Below, one piece after another: positions 1 to 11,539 of a stretch of 64,000 bases of DNA. Below the pieces are notes generated by a model, which worked only from the letters and a program-made list of their open reading frames with translations, did no database searches and had not been told where the DNA came from. The stretch is from Opisthorchis felineus (lineage: Eukaryota; Platyhelminthes; Trematoda; Opisthorchiida; Opisthorchiidae), in contig SJOL01009658.1 of NCBI GenBank assembly GCA_004794785.1, positions 294,640 through 358,639 of the forward strand, written 5' to 3'. The stretch's first letter is position 1, and every line of letters begins with the position of its first letter. Made by a program: the position numbers and the translations under genes.

Positions 1-41
1 GTTAGTGAGACCATCGTGGCTAACCTAGCAACCCTACTGCG

Positions 42-126
42 AAGTACCTGCAGGTACTTGAATTGAGGAAAATTTCCCGGTTTAATGGATCCATTCTACC
101 GGGAATTTTTCCTCAATCGAGTACCT
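42..126. repeat. Nested palindromes / large hairpin
   Basis: Positions 42-59 form a perfect 18-bp palindrome (AAGTACCTGCAGGTACTT). Overlapping it, 52-81 and 98-126 are inverted arms of about 29 bp that differ only by a couple of bases and one indel. They flank a 16-base centre that contains ATGGATCCAT, itself a palindrome. The structure ends four bases before recognisable RTE-like reverse transcriptase sequence starts. No transposase or terminal duplication is visible, so its origin is unknown. It could form a cruciform or a transcript hairpin. Confidence 0.85.
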
Positions 127-131
127 CATCG

Positions 132-1040
132 GTAATTCCTACCTTCAAAAAGGGTGCTAGAAGATCGTGCGAATACCATCAGTCTAGTAACTATAGCACT
201 CTGTTATTATCCTACAAAGGTTGATGCGTCCCCGGGTGAGTTACATTGGCGGGAATCAAGCTGGGTTTCGGTTATATCTTCAAGTTGCGAGAAGTACTGC
301 AACTGCACCACTTCTTTCAACGACCAACAGTGGCAGTCCTTTTCGACATCAGGTCTGCTTTTGAGACCGTTGATCGTCAGAAACTGGCAGTGTGTGGCGA
401 TGAAGGGTATGTCTTCGAAATTCTTGCCTCTTATAAAGGCTCTATGTGCTCTTCTCATAGACGTGTACGTGCCTACCAAAAATTCTCCCCTCAGTTCACC
501 ACATCCAGTGGTATCAGGTTAGGATACCCCTTGTCGCTCTTCCTCTTTAATTTTATTATCTAAGTGCCGGTTGAGTTTTCTTTAACTGTCTCTAACACCT
601 CGGAGATCGAAATACTCCCGGGGGCGTTTACTCGCGGACATTGATTACGCCGACAATATTGCCCTTCTTGGGTCAGACCATTCGGAAGTATAAGTTATTT
701 TTTGTAAAGCTAAATAATTCCGCTGGTTTGCACCTATAAAGTGCAAACTGCTGCTGCAATAGTGGGTGGAGTCAAACCTAAATCTCATGCTCGCAGGTGA
801 ACTGATTGATGTAATGGATAAATTTATCTACCTGGGTAGCTGCATAAGTTCTGGTGGACTGGCGAAAGGCGAAATCACTTACCGAATTGAGAAGGACCGG
901 GAGGCGTTTGCCGACCTCCGACATTTGTGGTGCCGACGTCATATCAGCTTGACTGTCAAGGTTAGAGTGCACAATGTTGCGGTCCGCTCTGCCCTACTTT
1001 ATGGATCAGAGAAGTGGCCGCTGTGTCTGAACAGTGTTGC
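132..1040 (+). pseudogene. RTE-like non-LTR retrotransposon, RT domain remnant
   Basis: Conceptual translation across several frames gives reverse transcriptase blocks in the right order. They are VIPTFKKGARRSCEYH near 132 (fingers, FKKG..C...R type), a GI(K)LGFGYIF block near 250, VAVLFDIRSAFETVDR near 330 (the D..AFD motif A), SPQFTTSSGIRLGYP near 490 (normally SSGVRQGCP) and DIDYADNIALLG near 637-675. From about 766 the thumb region follows with FIYLGSCISSGG, a stretch resembling F..L.HLW.RR, and LLYGSEKWPL. This order and wording are typical of RTE-like LINEs of flatworms. The YADD active site reads YADN at 646-657, and frames change repeatedly, so the copy is dead. Sequence similarity stops near 1040 and a CR1-like remnant begins near 1108 in the same orientation. 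Confidence 0.8.
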
Positions 1041-1107
1041 CTCGGAGGCAACGCACGGGTCTAGTGAGAACACCAAATAAGTAATTTTGAGGTACGCCAT
1101 GTAGTAA

Positions 1108-2245
1108 TAAATCAAAGCGATTGTCACACCAATCTACAAAACTGGTGACCGACTATTGCCTGGCAGCTATAGGCCTATAAGCCTCACTAGCGTGCCGTGC
1201 AAGGTGATGGAACGCATTCCGAAGCGAGCCATCCTAGACTACCTTATATCCAACAACTTCATACCCCAGTTCAACACGGATTTCCCTCAAACCGTTCTTG
1301 CGTGATGATCATGCTCCTAGTTATGGACAGCTTAATCCAAGCCAAAGACGAGGGCTTCATATCAGATGCCATATTTTTCGACTTCTCAAAAGCATTCCAT
1401 GGAGTCCCACACTACCAGCTGCTCCAGAAATTCGAGTCTTACTGGATCAAGACGTTCCTATCGGACAGAACATTCCGAGTAAAAGTAGGCTCCACCAACT
1501 CTTCTCCAGCGCCGGTCTCCATTGGAGTTCGGCAAGGCTCCGTTCTGGGACGACTGCTCTTTCTGATATACGTCAGCGACCTTTCAGACGTTCTTCCAAG
1601 TCCGTCTACTTTCTGCGGGTGGCTTCAAATCCTGGAGTACCAATGCCAGTGTCCTCCAAATGTATGTAGACGCTGCAAAACAGTGGGCGTTGGACTGACA
1701 CCTTCCTCCGAATGACGAAAAGTGCGTCCAGGTGTCATTTGGAGGGGACTCAGCGAACGCCCATTTGGGCATGGTGACAACGGTCCGGAAGACATCACGA
1801 GGATAGATGCCAAAAAGGATTTGGGTATCTGGCTCTCTTCAAACATGTCCTTCTCACTGCACCATGAGAAATCGGCCCAAAAGGCATTCGCCGTTCTTCG
1901 GATGATTCGGAGAACCTTCCCCGTATTACTCGCGTGTACTTCCAGATACTCTGTGGGCCTACGTCAGACCGCTTCTTGAATACGCCAACCAAGTTGTCTA
2001 ATCAGGGCGCACGAAGGACGTAACCCTCACTAAGCGTGTCCAGCGAGATGCTACGAAAATGGTTGCCGGCCTTAGATCCGTGGACTACGAATTTCCTCTC
2101 GCGGCGCTTGACCTCTTTCCCCTTGTTCGCCTGTGCCTTTCAGGTGACCTACGGCCGCTAAACGACAAGAACAAAACCGACCCGAGAAACTTGGGCAAAC
2201 GCCTTGATCCTGTGTATCAATCCGTGAATCCGTGAATCAAACTCA
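1108..2245 (+). pseudogene. CR1-like LINE reverse transcriptase and 3' end
   Basis: Blocks read in order: AIVTPIYKTGDRLLPGSYRP followed by ISLTSVPCKVMERI (1110-1215), ISDAIFFDFSKAFHGVPH (motif A, near 1350-1400), FLSDRTFRVKVGS, SIGVRQGSVLG.LLFLIYVSDL (motif B, near 1530), STNASVLQMYVDAAKQWALD (near 1640), [20 protein letters not shown] with [18 protein letters not shown] (1808-1920) and [13 protein letters not shown] (near 1960). The usual FADD catalytic block reads SAGG, so the enzyme is inactive. Stops and frameshifts separate the blocks. The last 130 bp match the tail of a second copy at 8300-8428 and end in two units of the 8-bp repeat AATCCGTG, a 3' terminus of the kind seen in CR1-type elements. 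Relative to the other copy, about 300 bp of the C-terminal coding region is missing near 2115. Confidence 0.85.
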
Positions 2246-4779
2246 TATTGGCCAGCCCTCAGCTGTGGCATGATTAAATGTTTTAAAGGTGTTTTGTTTT
2301 ATAGACATGAAGGCCGTGGATTCACACCTATGTTGCCCGTGTGAATCAACCTGTGTTTTTCCTTTCGAACAAGAAACTACTCATTCCGAATCGTGGCTTA
2401 GTTAAAAGCGCCAAAAGCAACTTTTCCAGTTTTTGACGGACAAGGCTGCTTCCCAGGAGTATGCAAATACCCTTCAGAATCCGTTGAGCGCTGGAAACAA
2501 AGAACCGTAAAATTCACTGATATTTGTAAGGAACCCAAAGATCGACATTATAAAAAATGCTAGGAGCTTTGTTTAAGCCCGCGTTTTAACTTTGGCTTCT
2601 TTGCTTGCTTCCTGGCTGAGCATGGCCTTTGGTTCTCTGACAGCGTTTTCTTGGGTCTCTTGGGTATTCTTACAAACATTCAGCCGCCTATTCTAAAGAA
2701 CTCAACTTTCAAGTTTCTTCCAATAACCGTTCCGTATTCCCATGAGTGACGAAGTTAGCTCCCTGCTAACGTAAGAAAAGCCTTCGTAATTAATGTTCTT
2801 CTTTCGTACCGACTGTTCATGCAGGCTTCGTATATTGTCCGAAACTTCCGGTACTTGTTTTGTACTGCCCCAGTAGCCATTAGGGTTCCCAATGTACCAA
2901 GGTACATGGTTATCTTTCTGTTTTTCAATCGTCCCGCCACTGAGTAGTTGATTCGTTGCTTTGGCATAAACTCAGCTGAACGAGCCAAAACTGCCACAAT
3001 TAGCGCCATAGGAGAAAGAGTTTCGCAATTGTTTTCCGGTTAAGTCTTCGAAGAAATTACCAGCAGCATCCATTTATCGCACGAACTATTTGTAAACTAC
3101 TCACGTAGCGAGATGCGCTGACAGGTTAGATGTTCGTTGCAAAAATTTCCTGGACGAAATTAACCAAATATGAGCTACCTTGTTGAGCTGCATTCCTGCG
3201 CCTGAATAAGACCTGATCGTCAAACCCACAATTCATAAACTTTTTGTAGGCTGACCAAGAATTAACAGTGTCCAAATATTATTTACCAATGTTGCTATGT
3301 ATAGCGGCTATGGTTTACCGCAGCCTTTTGGTGCGCGGGAAAGCTGACTCTTTTGTACAACAATCTAATAAGTTGTCCGACAGTATCATTACTCTGAGCG
3401 CACCAAGGAACCATCATTCCGCACGTTAGGGATGCAAAACTATAAATATTTTTACCGGAAATGCAACCACATGAAATTTAGGCAAAAATTTTAGTGCGTC
3501 TTGCCATTGTATTTCCTCCCTGTATTTACCGAGCTTTACGTTGTAAACAGTAGACAATACAAGTTTAACATATGCGCATATGTGCGTATGTGTAATATGT
3601 GTGCCACAAAAGGTTACCGTGGCAACAATCGATACCGGAAACCGTTACAGCTCAGACCGCAATCTGCACGAAGCAAGGCTTATCAGGGTGAACAGGAAAA
3701 TTATGGCAGTTTCATCGCATTGCTTACCTCTTGGGGGTTCTGTGTGGTTAATCAAGTTAAAATTGATCCCAGCAGCATTCGCTCCGTTCCCAGTTTTTTC
3801 TGATCGTGAAAGTGTGTTACTACGTCAAAAATTGGTGGTTGAGGCGAGCTTATTGCTGACAGATCAAGCTGATGGGTTCGGTGAAATTCTCAGTTAATTC
3901 GCAAATTTTTCGTCAACAATCAGTGGAATATGATGAGTTCATAGTTGAATGGGGACCACCCGCTCACTTACCTTCGATAATGAAGGCTGGCAAACGGTCC
4001 GTGCCTCAGCAGGTCGCGGCTTCGCAGGCGGCTACGATATATTTATAATAAAACCGACCCGAGTGGTTGATACCACGTTCTGACGGTTAATAGTGGCAGC
4101 ATTGATGTTAATAGTCTGTCCCGATAGCAGCCTGTACCCATTACCGGGTTTCTCCAAACTGCTAGCAAAATTTGCAGCTGATGGGTTCAGTATCGGGGGA
4201 CATAGCACGTCGGTGTTGCGTCCATGCTTGCACCATGGCGAAGGCCACTACTTTGTTTGATGCGCACGATTAATACGCCAAAGCGCAGGTGCGCGTGCAA
4301 CCTTCGCCCGATCAGCTGTACTTTGTGAACTTTGTCACAATTCAAGGCATGACGGGAACAGCGCCGATCGGTACGGTGCTCCAGGTTAAATGAGAGCAAA
4401 GACATACGTTCGCCCAAACATTTTCCGAGTATGCGTGGCAAACACTCCAGGAAGATCTCCGCTTTAACCTTAACACCAACTTCTCGAGAGGATAGTGTGA
4501 TTGAACGAAAGTAACACTCAGTCAAATTCCTGTAACCCTCAGTGGCTAACGTAAATTTTACAAAGTCTGAGCACTTTCTGACGGCGGCTCTGACTCTAAG
4601 GCGCTTAAAGCCCGGGCTATCAGGATAACCTACTTACATCAGCGTTGCTAGTCTCAGTTGTCAGAAAGAGGTATTAAGCACTCGGTTCAGTTTTGAAATA
4701 GCCACGTCTTTCTAGCTTGATAAGTAACAGTCTGTCAAGTCCTGGGCCGTTCACCAGATTTTGTCATTTAATCATACAT
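2246..4779. other. Unassigned stretch
   Basis: No protein family is recognised here. Short open frames occur, for example an 84-codon frame on the minus strand at 2755-3009, a 105-codon frame on the plus strand at 3580-3897 and a 112-codon frame on the minus strand at 4187-4525. None shows a motif, a repeated domain or gene-like flanks. The right end may hold decayed BEL/Pao sequence upstream of the fragment at 4780, but this could not be shown. Confidence 0.5.
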
Positions 4780-5490
4780 TGCCGACCAGTCAGCAGACGT
4801 CTAAGTGGAACCAAATGAAAGAAATCTCATCCAGGACAGCTGGAAGCCAGCCTTTCGGTCAGGGGGAACGTGTCGGTGGAATATAATTGCTGCAAAGCCG
4901 AACGAGGGGGCCGCATGGGCCTCGTGCTAATCGAACGCCAGTCGAATGGGAGGTTTTTGGACCGGTAAATCACGCGAGCTACAAGTTATCCCGGAACAAC
5001 CAGCTCAGCAGCCATACAAGAGACAGTCCTATTTCGAATTCAGAGACCAGGCTTAACGTGGAGTTCAGTTACCCACCATCTTATAAGCTCTCCACGCCGT
5101 AGGCTGACAAGTGGGCACAACCTATTGCAGTCTTCTTTGAAAATGACGGATGGACGTTGTGAAACCGCCCTACCCTGGAAAACGTGTTACTCAAGCTTGC
5201 CATCAAAATACCTCGTTGCTTCTCAAGGACTCAACTCATTTGGCAAGCGCTTTATCAAGGGCAGATACATTCGTGACCTTTATATCACAGCCATTAACGA
5301 ATATCTGGTTAAAGAATATGTAAAGCCTGTCAACCACGACTCCAAAACCGAACATATTGACAATTTGGCACTTGCCACAGTATCCGGCGGTCGACCCCCA
5401 CAAGCCGGGTAAGGTTGATATCCTTTGGTTCACGGATACTAACGTAAAATTTAGTAAAGTGCGTTCGAAGCCACATAAGGCGCGCGTAGA
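4780..5490 (+). pseudogene. BEL/Pao LTR retrotransposon pol fragment
   Basis: The translation matches the link between protease and reverse transcriptase of BEL/Pao elements. Near 4900-4975 it reads GPRANRTPVEWEVFGPVNH, matching the family pattern G....RTP.GW...GPV. From 5143 it reads DGRCETALPWK, then LPSKYLVASQGLNSFGKRF and INEYLVKEYVKPV, matching the ..Y...LPWK...LP.NY...RL..L..... pattern. After a frame change near 5355 it reads IWHLPQYPAVDPHKPGKV, matching the conserved WYLPHHPV..P.KP.KVRVVFD block. Similarity is lost soon after 5480, before RT motif A. No LTR was identified. This is a truncated, frameshifted relic. Confidence 0.75.
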
Positions 5491-6899
5491 ACAGAGTCAA
5501 GGATGGAATAAAACTCAAAACATGAGATACCAACAGTCGTAGGATATTCCGTCAGGATGTACGCCAACTGCAATTACTGGGGGTTGAGTGCCACGGCGGT
5601 GTGAATGTCGGGAAACGTAGCAGCAGAGTGACCAATCAGACCGCTAGCTCAATCTCCAAGTAAAATTATGGCTGGCGAAGTGTTGATTCTTCCTGTGAAT
5701 CAGCGACAATCGGCGGTAATCGATCCTATCTGCTTGGCCACTCATGGCTAGCGTGCTCCGCGCTGGTTTAAAATGACGCCGTTTCGTTTCCATGCCAGCC
5801 GCTACTCGACTTATGTTTTGCCTACCTTCTCGCTACAAATGTCGGGATTTTGTCGCCTATCCTTCTTCTCTTACAATTGGTTACCAAATCTGCCTATTTT
5901 TTCAAACAACTAAGAAAAGGAGGGTCACCCGAGAATACAACTCGAACCCCTAGGAGAGCTGGAATGCACAATATCTGTTGTGCCAACCCAACATCCCCGG
6001 CAGTCCTATCTTTTGATACCTTTGTACTGCATCTTAACTGGTGTTGCTCGCTGAGATTTCGTTTTAAACGGTCCTAAAGGTGCAATTCATTTTGACACGT
6101 AGAGTGCTACCTTGTCACAGCTACCTTGTCAGCTAAAGACTGCAGGTATATTCAATTTGTGCCAACTCCACTCCATCGAAATTTCCCGGACAGTTTCCAT
6201 TTCCTTTTCATTTGGAAGTATAACCCAAAAATACTGACCGTCCTCTGCGTCTTTATCCCCGTGTGCTGCCTACTTACACCGTCGGCTGGCCACTTCCGTA
6301 CGTTCAATAATCGCCTGGTACCTAGTTGCTGCTGTTTCCAAGAGCCCTGCTGCCTCGCTGTCCCCTTTTCTGCTTTTACCGACAGCTCCAATCGTCCTAT
6401 AAGATACTAAGCCGCCCGGGCCTTGCAAGAGGTTTTACGGAGAACTGTGGGGACTGCTTTGGTCAGTAAGAGGAAGGAATAGGACTTTCGAGTGCATGCT
6501 CCCAACGCCCCATTTGGAAGACTTGATCCGGAAGACTCACAACTTGTTCGTAGATTTGTGTTCCATTCTCATCGTGCGGATAATTGGCAGCAATTACTTC
6601 AGTTGTATCTTGGACTTCATCTGTTCCTGGCCAGTATGATGCAGCGCGAACGCTCACATCGAGTAACCTGAACGCTACAAACTCTAGCCAGTCCTTAACT
6701 CAGTTGTATCATCCGGCTAATAGTTACCCATGAAGAGCCTCACTTAAGGACTACCGCTCCCTCTGTGGTAGCAACTTGATTCCGTTCACTCCATTATGCA
6801 GGCTGGGTTATTACTTCGCCTCCCGCCATCACTGCGTGTGACGAAGCAGATCAAACCGCTTCACCTACGGTGATTATTTCAGTGGCTCAGGAGAAACGA
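5491..6899. other. Unassigned stretch
   Basis: No coding motif was recognised. Small open frames at 5850-6077, 6126-6410 (+) and 6463-6657 (-) show no family features. The right end may include the decayed 5' region of the RTE-like copy that starts at about 6900. Confidence 0.4.
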
Positions 6900-8800
6900 A
6901 CTGACCTGGCTGGAAAGATTCTGGAAACGCACAGACATGCTGACGAAGGAGTTTGAAGGTTGGATGGAAGCGAATTAAAGAAGCTACGTTCCCAGCTTTT
7001 AGGACCATCTGTGAAAGACATCCGGCCTGACTAAATGAACGCCGGGTATCGTCGTGATAAGCGGAATGTTTTACCACCAGAAAGGCCGTATCAAAAACTA
7101 GCGACTATGATGGCGCCGGCAGATCCCTAAAAAATCAAGTGTCTGATGAGTGGTAGAAAGCTGGTTGATTGTGTAGGCCATGGAGTTGGAGGGGGCCCTT
7201 GCTGCAGGCCACATCCGCGCCATGTTCCAGCTGACTCGATCAACCGGCCAGAAGAAGACAGGCGTTAGCGGAATAACCTGCAAAAAACTGAATGGCAACT
7301 AACCCGCAAAGTCGTCGTCTTGTGCGATGGGCTGAACGCTTCAAAGAGGGGTTCCGCTAACTTCCTTCAACATAATCTCTGGGGAAACCCAGCTACTTTG
7401 GATCAACACCAACTCGCCTTTCACAAAAGGAATTCAGCGCGAGATATCGTTCCTTCAGAGCAAAAAAGCACATGATTCGGATGGTCGTTAAAGAAGGCGG
7501 CGAGGTCCTGGTGAACACTGTGCCGACTATTTTGCAGAAGTCTTGAGACAAAAACAGAATACTAGTCGAATGGAGCTCCTCAACCGTCATCCAGGCCCTC
7601 AGAAACGCGCGGAAACCCATACAATATTCTTTGTGGCATCGGCCTGGTTTCCGTCACATTCAAGGTGCTCTCCAGCATTTTTGTGCGCAGACTGTTCAAT
7701 TATCGGGAGAGACAGATTCACAGCAATCGTTAATTCTCGCCCTGGCTGAGGATTCATTGACCACACCTTTACCATGGGACAAGTCCTCCAGCAGCGCTAC
7801 TCTTTCAAGCGACTTACATTGGTCGTTCTTCCTGATCTATTGGCAGGTGGTGACTGTCGATCCTCTGAAACTTTGACGATGTCCGGCGAGCAAAGATTTT
7901 ACTTCTAGATTTATGTCTCTAATGGAGGCGATGTATGCGAAACCTTGTGGGCATGTACCGGCTTAGAGCAAGCTCCCCCTGAGTTCATCACGTCCGCCTC
8001 CGAGGTGACCTAATTCTTACGTATGCCCTGTTTGAACAACGTTTGGCCAACAGGCTTTTCACCGTTTAGCCAGCAAACAGACGGCGGGGACACGGTAAGA
8101 AGATTTTCAAGCTCAGAGCGCACACTTTCATCAGAAATTTTTTTCTCATTTCGGGTAGTTACCGCGGGGACTAACCTTCCCCCGACGGTTGTCCACGCTC
8201 CTTCTAGAACCCGGTTCAAAGCACTATTAGACACTTTTTTACGCGAATCCTCGCGCTGGCAAGCATACTGCCCCGCGCTGAGTATTTGAAGAGCAGTGCT
8301 GCACCCTCTTTCGCTTGTGCCTTTCAGGTGTACAACAGCCGCTGAACGACAAAAGCAAAACCGACCCGGTAAACTTGGCCAAAAGCCTCCATACTGTGTA
8401 TCAATCCGTGAATCCGTGAAGGCTGTCCCCAGTTACCTTTCATCTAAAGCTTTGGTTTTGGTGTGGTGCTTGGAATGCTTGCCTCTGAAGCGTCGAGGGT
8501 TTAAATGCCCCCGGGAAGTTTGATCACAGACATTGGGCGTGCGGACGATATTGAACTCCCTGGTTCAAATCCCTGAAAGATGCAAACCACTTTAAATCAC
8601 CTGATTAATTGTATGGACGTAACACTGCCTTGAGGCGACCGAGAGGTGGAGGTGCAAGACATGGCAACGAAGTGTGAAAACACCAACCGGTAAATACAAT
8701 GGGCCCAATAGCTGCTATCTGGATGGGGACCTCGAGACTCAACACAATAATGGTTAATGACGCTGTTAGACATGGATCACTCATGTAGTCAGTGGCGCTC
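6900..8800 (+). pseudogene. RTE-like LINE copy interrupted by a CR1-like insertion
   Basis: Frames read piecewise. The endonuclease-RT linker is MELEGALAAGHIRAMFQLTRSTG with RRLVRWAERFKEGF at about 7180-7350. KEGGEVLVNTVPTILQKS is at about 7490. The RT start is GLVSVTFKVLSSIFVRRLFNYRE at about 7640-7710. It continues with GFIDHTFTMGQVLQQRYSFK at about 7750 and MSLMEAMYAKPCGHV followed by PEFITSAS up to 8002. The RT frame stops where the CR1-like insert begins and resumes at about 8429 with GCPQLPFI, then LITDIGRADDIELPG (YADD block read as RADD) and, after a deletion near 8620, LSGWGPRD with TLLDMDHSCSQWRS at the C-terminus near 8700-8795. The start is uncertain because the upstream endonuclease is too decayed to place. 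The family appears to be the same as the copy at 132-1040. Confidence 0.75.
8003..8428 (+). mobile_element. 5'-truncated CR1-like LINE 3' end, nested in the RTE-like copy
   Basis: The first frame reads [21 protein letters not shown], a stop, then a stretch giving RRGHGKKIFKLRAHTFIRN. This is the C-terminal part of the element seen at 1108-2245. A later frame reads PPTVVHAPSRTRFKALLDTF. The 3' untranslated tail at 8300-8428 matches 2113-2245 closely (shared blocks GTGCCTTTCAGGT, CGACAAAAGCAAAACCGACC and TGTGTATCAATCCGTGAATC) and ends in two AATCCGTG units. It splits the host RTE-like RT inside the codons corresponding to the conserved GVRQGC block. No clean target-site duplication is visible. 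Confidence 0.8.
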
Positions 8801-10372
8801 GTGCGTCAGAGCTATCGTCTTCAACTCGTAGTTACCCGGTTCTTGAACCAGCTGAATGTTAGGCGGAATCCTGCTCCAGAACCACTTCACCGGTCGCATT
8901 TTGGCTCTGCTAGGGTCAAAGGCTCAATCCAAATGAATGAGCAGAATATAGGGCTGCTTGTCCGTCCAGCACCACGGTGAACTCTGATTGGCTGAAAGCG
9001 TGGACCCAACAGCCGGTCAGGATTCAGTATCGGCTGGATGCCATTTACGAGTGCAGCGTCCAGAAGGCGTCAACATTCTGGAAGCCCGAGTTTCCAGAAT
9101 GTTGTCACCGCCTACACTTCAAGTACTACGCACTGTACATGTGTTTTTCAACCCAGTACCGAGCATCTCCAATGCTTGGCTGTAACTCGAACGTCCTCTC
9201 ATTCTCCGATTATCGAAACTGCAGCAGCTGCAACTAGCTTGCTTCTAGCACACGGCTTAAAGTTGATAATTTGACTGGCGCTGGCAACTCACACTTGATA
9301 CAGGTCGTGCCTTCACGCCGATCTTAAAACTAACCTTGAGAGTGATTTGAAGGCTACAAGCTGAACCCAAATTTGCGCCTCTCGTAATGCATATAATGGA
9401 AAATTGAAACTGACCGGAAATTCGGTCTGCTCCGTCACATTCAATAGGGTCCATGTGACAGCACTTGCGATCTCACCAACTACATGGTCCTGGAACTCCT
9501 AGCTCTGGACTGAATTGCTGGACCTGTACTTTTGAAACATACACTTAGTGCCGTTTATAACAGAATGACTAAGTGATGCGATCATGGGAACACCAATACC
9601 TGGCGACTTTTTCGTCATCGGAGTTGCAGCCAAACCAAAGGCCGGTCGTAACGCACGTAACACAGTATCCCGACTGTGGCGCCCAACACCGGTAACACTT
9701 CCGTCTGTTTTGGTGAATCCTGCTGACTACCCGCAACATTACACTTGTGATCCTCATCTCCAACTCACTTTCGTGGTCAAGCAGAGCGTTCCAGTGCGGT
9801 CCAAACGTTCGTTGCAGGGAACTGATGGAGAAACCATCAGAAGAACCCCAGCAGCAGCCCCATGGGGGGCAAAGGGTGCTGATTAGATAGCCTCCCGAAT
9901 GGCAACCACGGTGGATATCCGATCGAATGCCACGTCAGATACGTGGTGCAATTCATACCCCAGACGTGTGTGTCGCACAGATCAACCTCAGGTGGCCCTT
10001 TAACTGAGCCACCGAAGTTATATCGCAGCCGACATCGGACCAGCGTGACGTACCTGCTGGGTCGATGGCACGTCTAAGGCCATCTCAAACAAATGTCAGA
10101 CACGATTTTCAGAGACCAGAAGGTGTTAGCAGTCCTCCGAATTGTCGCATGTGCGCTGAAGCTTGGTTGGTACTATACCACGACGGAGAGACATATCACA
10201 GACTTCTCACGAATATTTTACCATCAAACGAAACCACTGGACTATGCCCGCACCGGAAATTGGGACAGCCTATCGAACGAGAGAGTTGAGAATTATCGCA
10301 GCTAAGGTGGATAAAAATGTCAAAATAGGATCATAAAGTCCCGGGAGGATATATAATGAAGCATTCATTAGG
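8801..10372. other. Unassigned stretch downstream of the RTE-like copy
   Basis: The first few hundred bases could be 3' untranslated sequence of the RTE-like element, but no second copy is available in the window for comparison. Frames of 86 codons at 8977-9237 and 100 codons at 9584-9886 (both +) carry no recognised motif. A 74-codon frame at 10065-10289 is likewise unassigned. Confidence 0.4.
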
Positions 10373-10555
10373 TGGGCAAGCGGAGAACTTTGCACGGTTC
10401 TTTAATCAGTCCAAATACCTATGCTGATTGTCCGGTACAGGAGACTGCGGCGTTAGTTCCAACTCACTAATTGGGTCAGAGCATCGCCCTGGGAATTATC
10501 GTCCCGTAAGTCTAACCAGTACTATGGGAAGATCACGGAACGGGTTTTGAGGTTT
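10373..10555 (+). pseudogene. Short CR1/jockey-type RT N-terminal scrap
   Basis: Frames read GQAENFARFFNQ, resembling the K...F..FF region before the RT domain. About 90 bases later comes PGNYRPVSLTST followed, after a frame change, by GKITERVLR. That is the first RT block (NYRPVSLT....K..E) of CR1/jockey-type LINEs. Nothing of the catalytic region follows, because a reversed SINE lies just downstream. This differs from the CR1-like family at 1108, which has SYRPISLTSVPCKVMERI at the same place. Confidence 0.6.
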
Positions 10556-10614
10556 AAGATCATCGATTGATCAGCCACAAGTAGCACGGCCTTTAGGGAT
10601 GCTCCCGTCTCCTG

Positions 10615-10800
10615 GAAAAAATCGTTCAGCTGTAGCACCCTTTTGGTGCCTAACTGCCATGCCAACGGAAGGAGGCACAAGGGCTGGGATACTGCCAGGT
10701 TACCCAAGCATGGACAGGAGCAGTCGAGATGCTGAGGTTGCTTTCGAACCAGGGACCTTCAGGTCCGTAAGCTGACGCGTTAACCACAGCTATCTCGAGC
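10615..10800 (-). mobile_element. tRNA-headed SINE, family 1
   Basis: Reading the minus strand, the copy starts near 10800 with a tRNA-like head: A box around TAGCTGTGGTTAACGCGT, B box CTGGTTCGAA at about 10742-10751. It continues through a body shared with the copy at 19304-19492 (CAACCTGGCAGTATCCCAGC-type and GGCAGYTAGGCACC-type blocks) and ends with CAGCTGAACGATTTTTT near 10615. Its tail is T-rich on the element's own plus strand. It belongs to the same family as copies at 14699 and 19304. No flanking duplication is obvious. Confidence 0.85.
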
Positions 10801-11529
10801 TCAATCTGAAACAATACCAACTCGAAGCAAAACCTCCAATTAGAGCTTTTTAGTTGTATTGTCACACAACCAAGAGGCCAATGAACAGTGTCACCTAGCA
10901 GCGAAACGTTCACAAGGGATTCTGTTCAGGATCAACGCAGCGCTCACCAACCTTAGTTCGGTGTTCTTCATTCCTTTATACTGTGTGCATGTGCGATGTC
11001 GAGTAGATTACTGCTTGCGGATATGGGTTCCATTCCTCAGGGGCTGTTAGAACGCCTGAGGATATCCAGTGACTGAATACACAGATGCGGGGATGGAAGA
11101 GTTATCGCACGATGTCGCGCCATACAGCTTTAGTAATTCACTTTTGCCTTGTAAATGGTTGTCTATAGCTACCGTGCTTCTGATATACCATGTTATGCGG
11201 AACATCAGGTCGAGGACCGGTATAAGAGTTCCGAAATCACAGCGATGCCTGCCATGTGTGTTGCTTTCTAAGTAAGTATTGGTGATCTCTAGTCTAAGTT
11301 CTGGCGCTTTAGGTTTTCGTCTTTTTTGCCCAGAGGAATCACCGTGAACCCGGAGAACCACTATGCCATGGTGCTTCCATGGCTTGTATACCACAATACA
11401 TGCCTGGGCAATGAAGGATGATCTTGAAGCTTGAAACACGCGTCCAAGTGCTTCGATGTGTAGAGATTACAATTTTTAAGCTGACAACGAGTTAGTATTA
11501 GGCTGCCATTGCTGATGTCGGGATACTGG
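10801..11529. other. Region 3' of the minus-strand gypsy element
   Basis: On the minus strand this lies just beyond the integrase end, where the element's 3' untranslated region and 3' LTR would be expected. A 130-codon open frame at 11047-11439 (-) has no recognised domain. No LTR pair could be matched by eye between this stretch and 15085-15300, so no LTR boundaries are claimed. Confidence 0.35.
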
Positions 11530-11539
11530 AGCGCACTCA

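Noticed and set aside
11047..11439. Extra gypsy-encoded protein (env-like) in the 130-codon frame
   Set aside because: No signal peptide, membrane segment or similarity was seen; probably untranslated element sequence.
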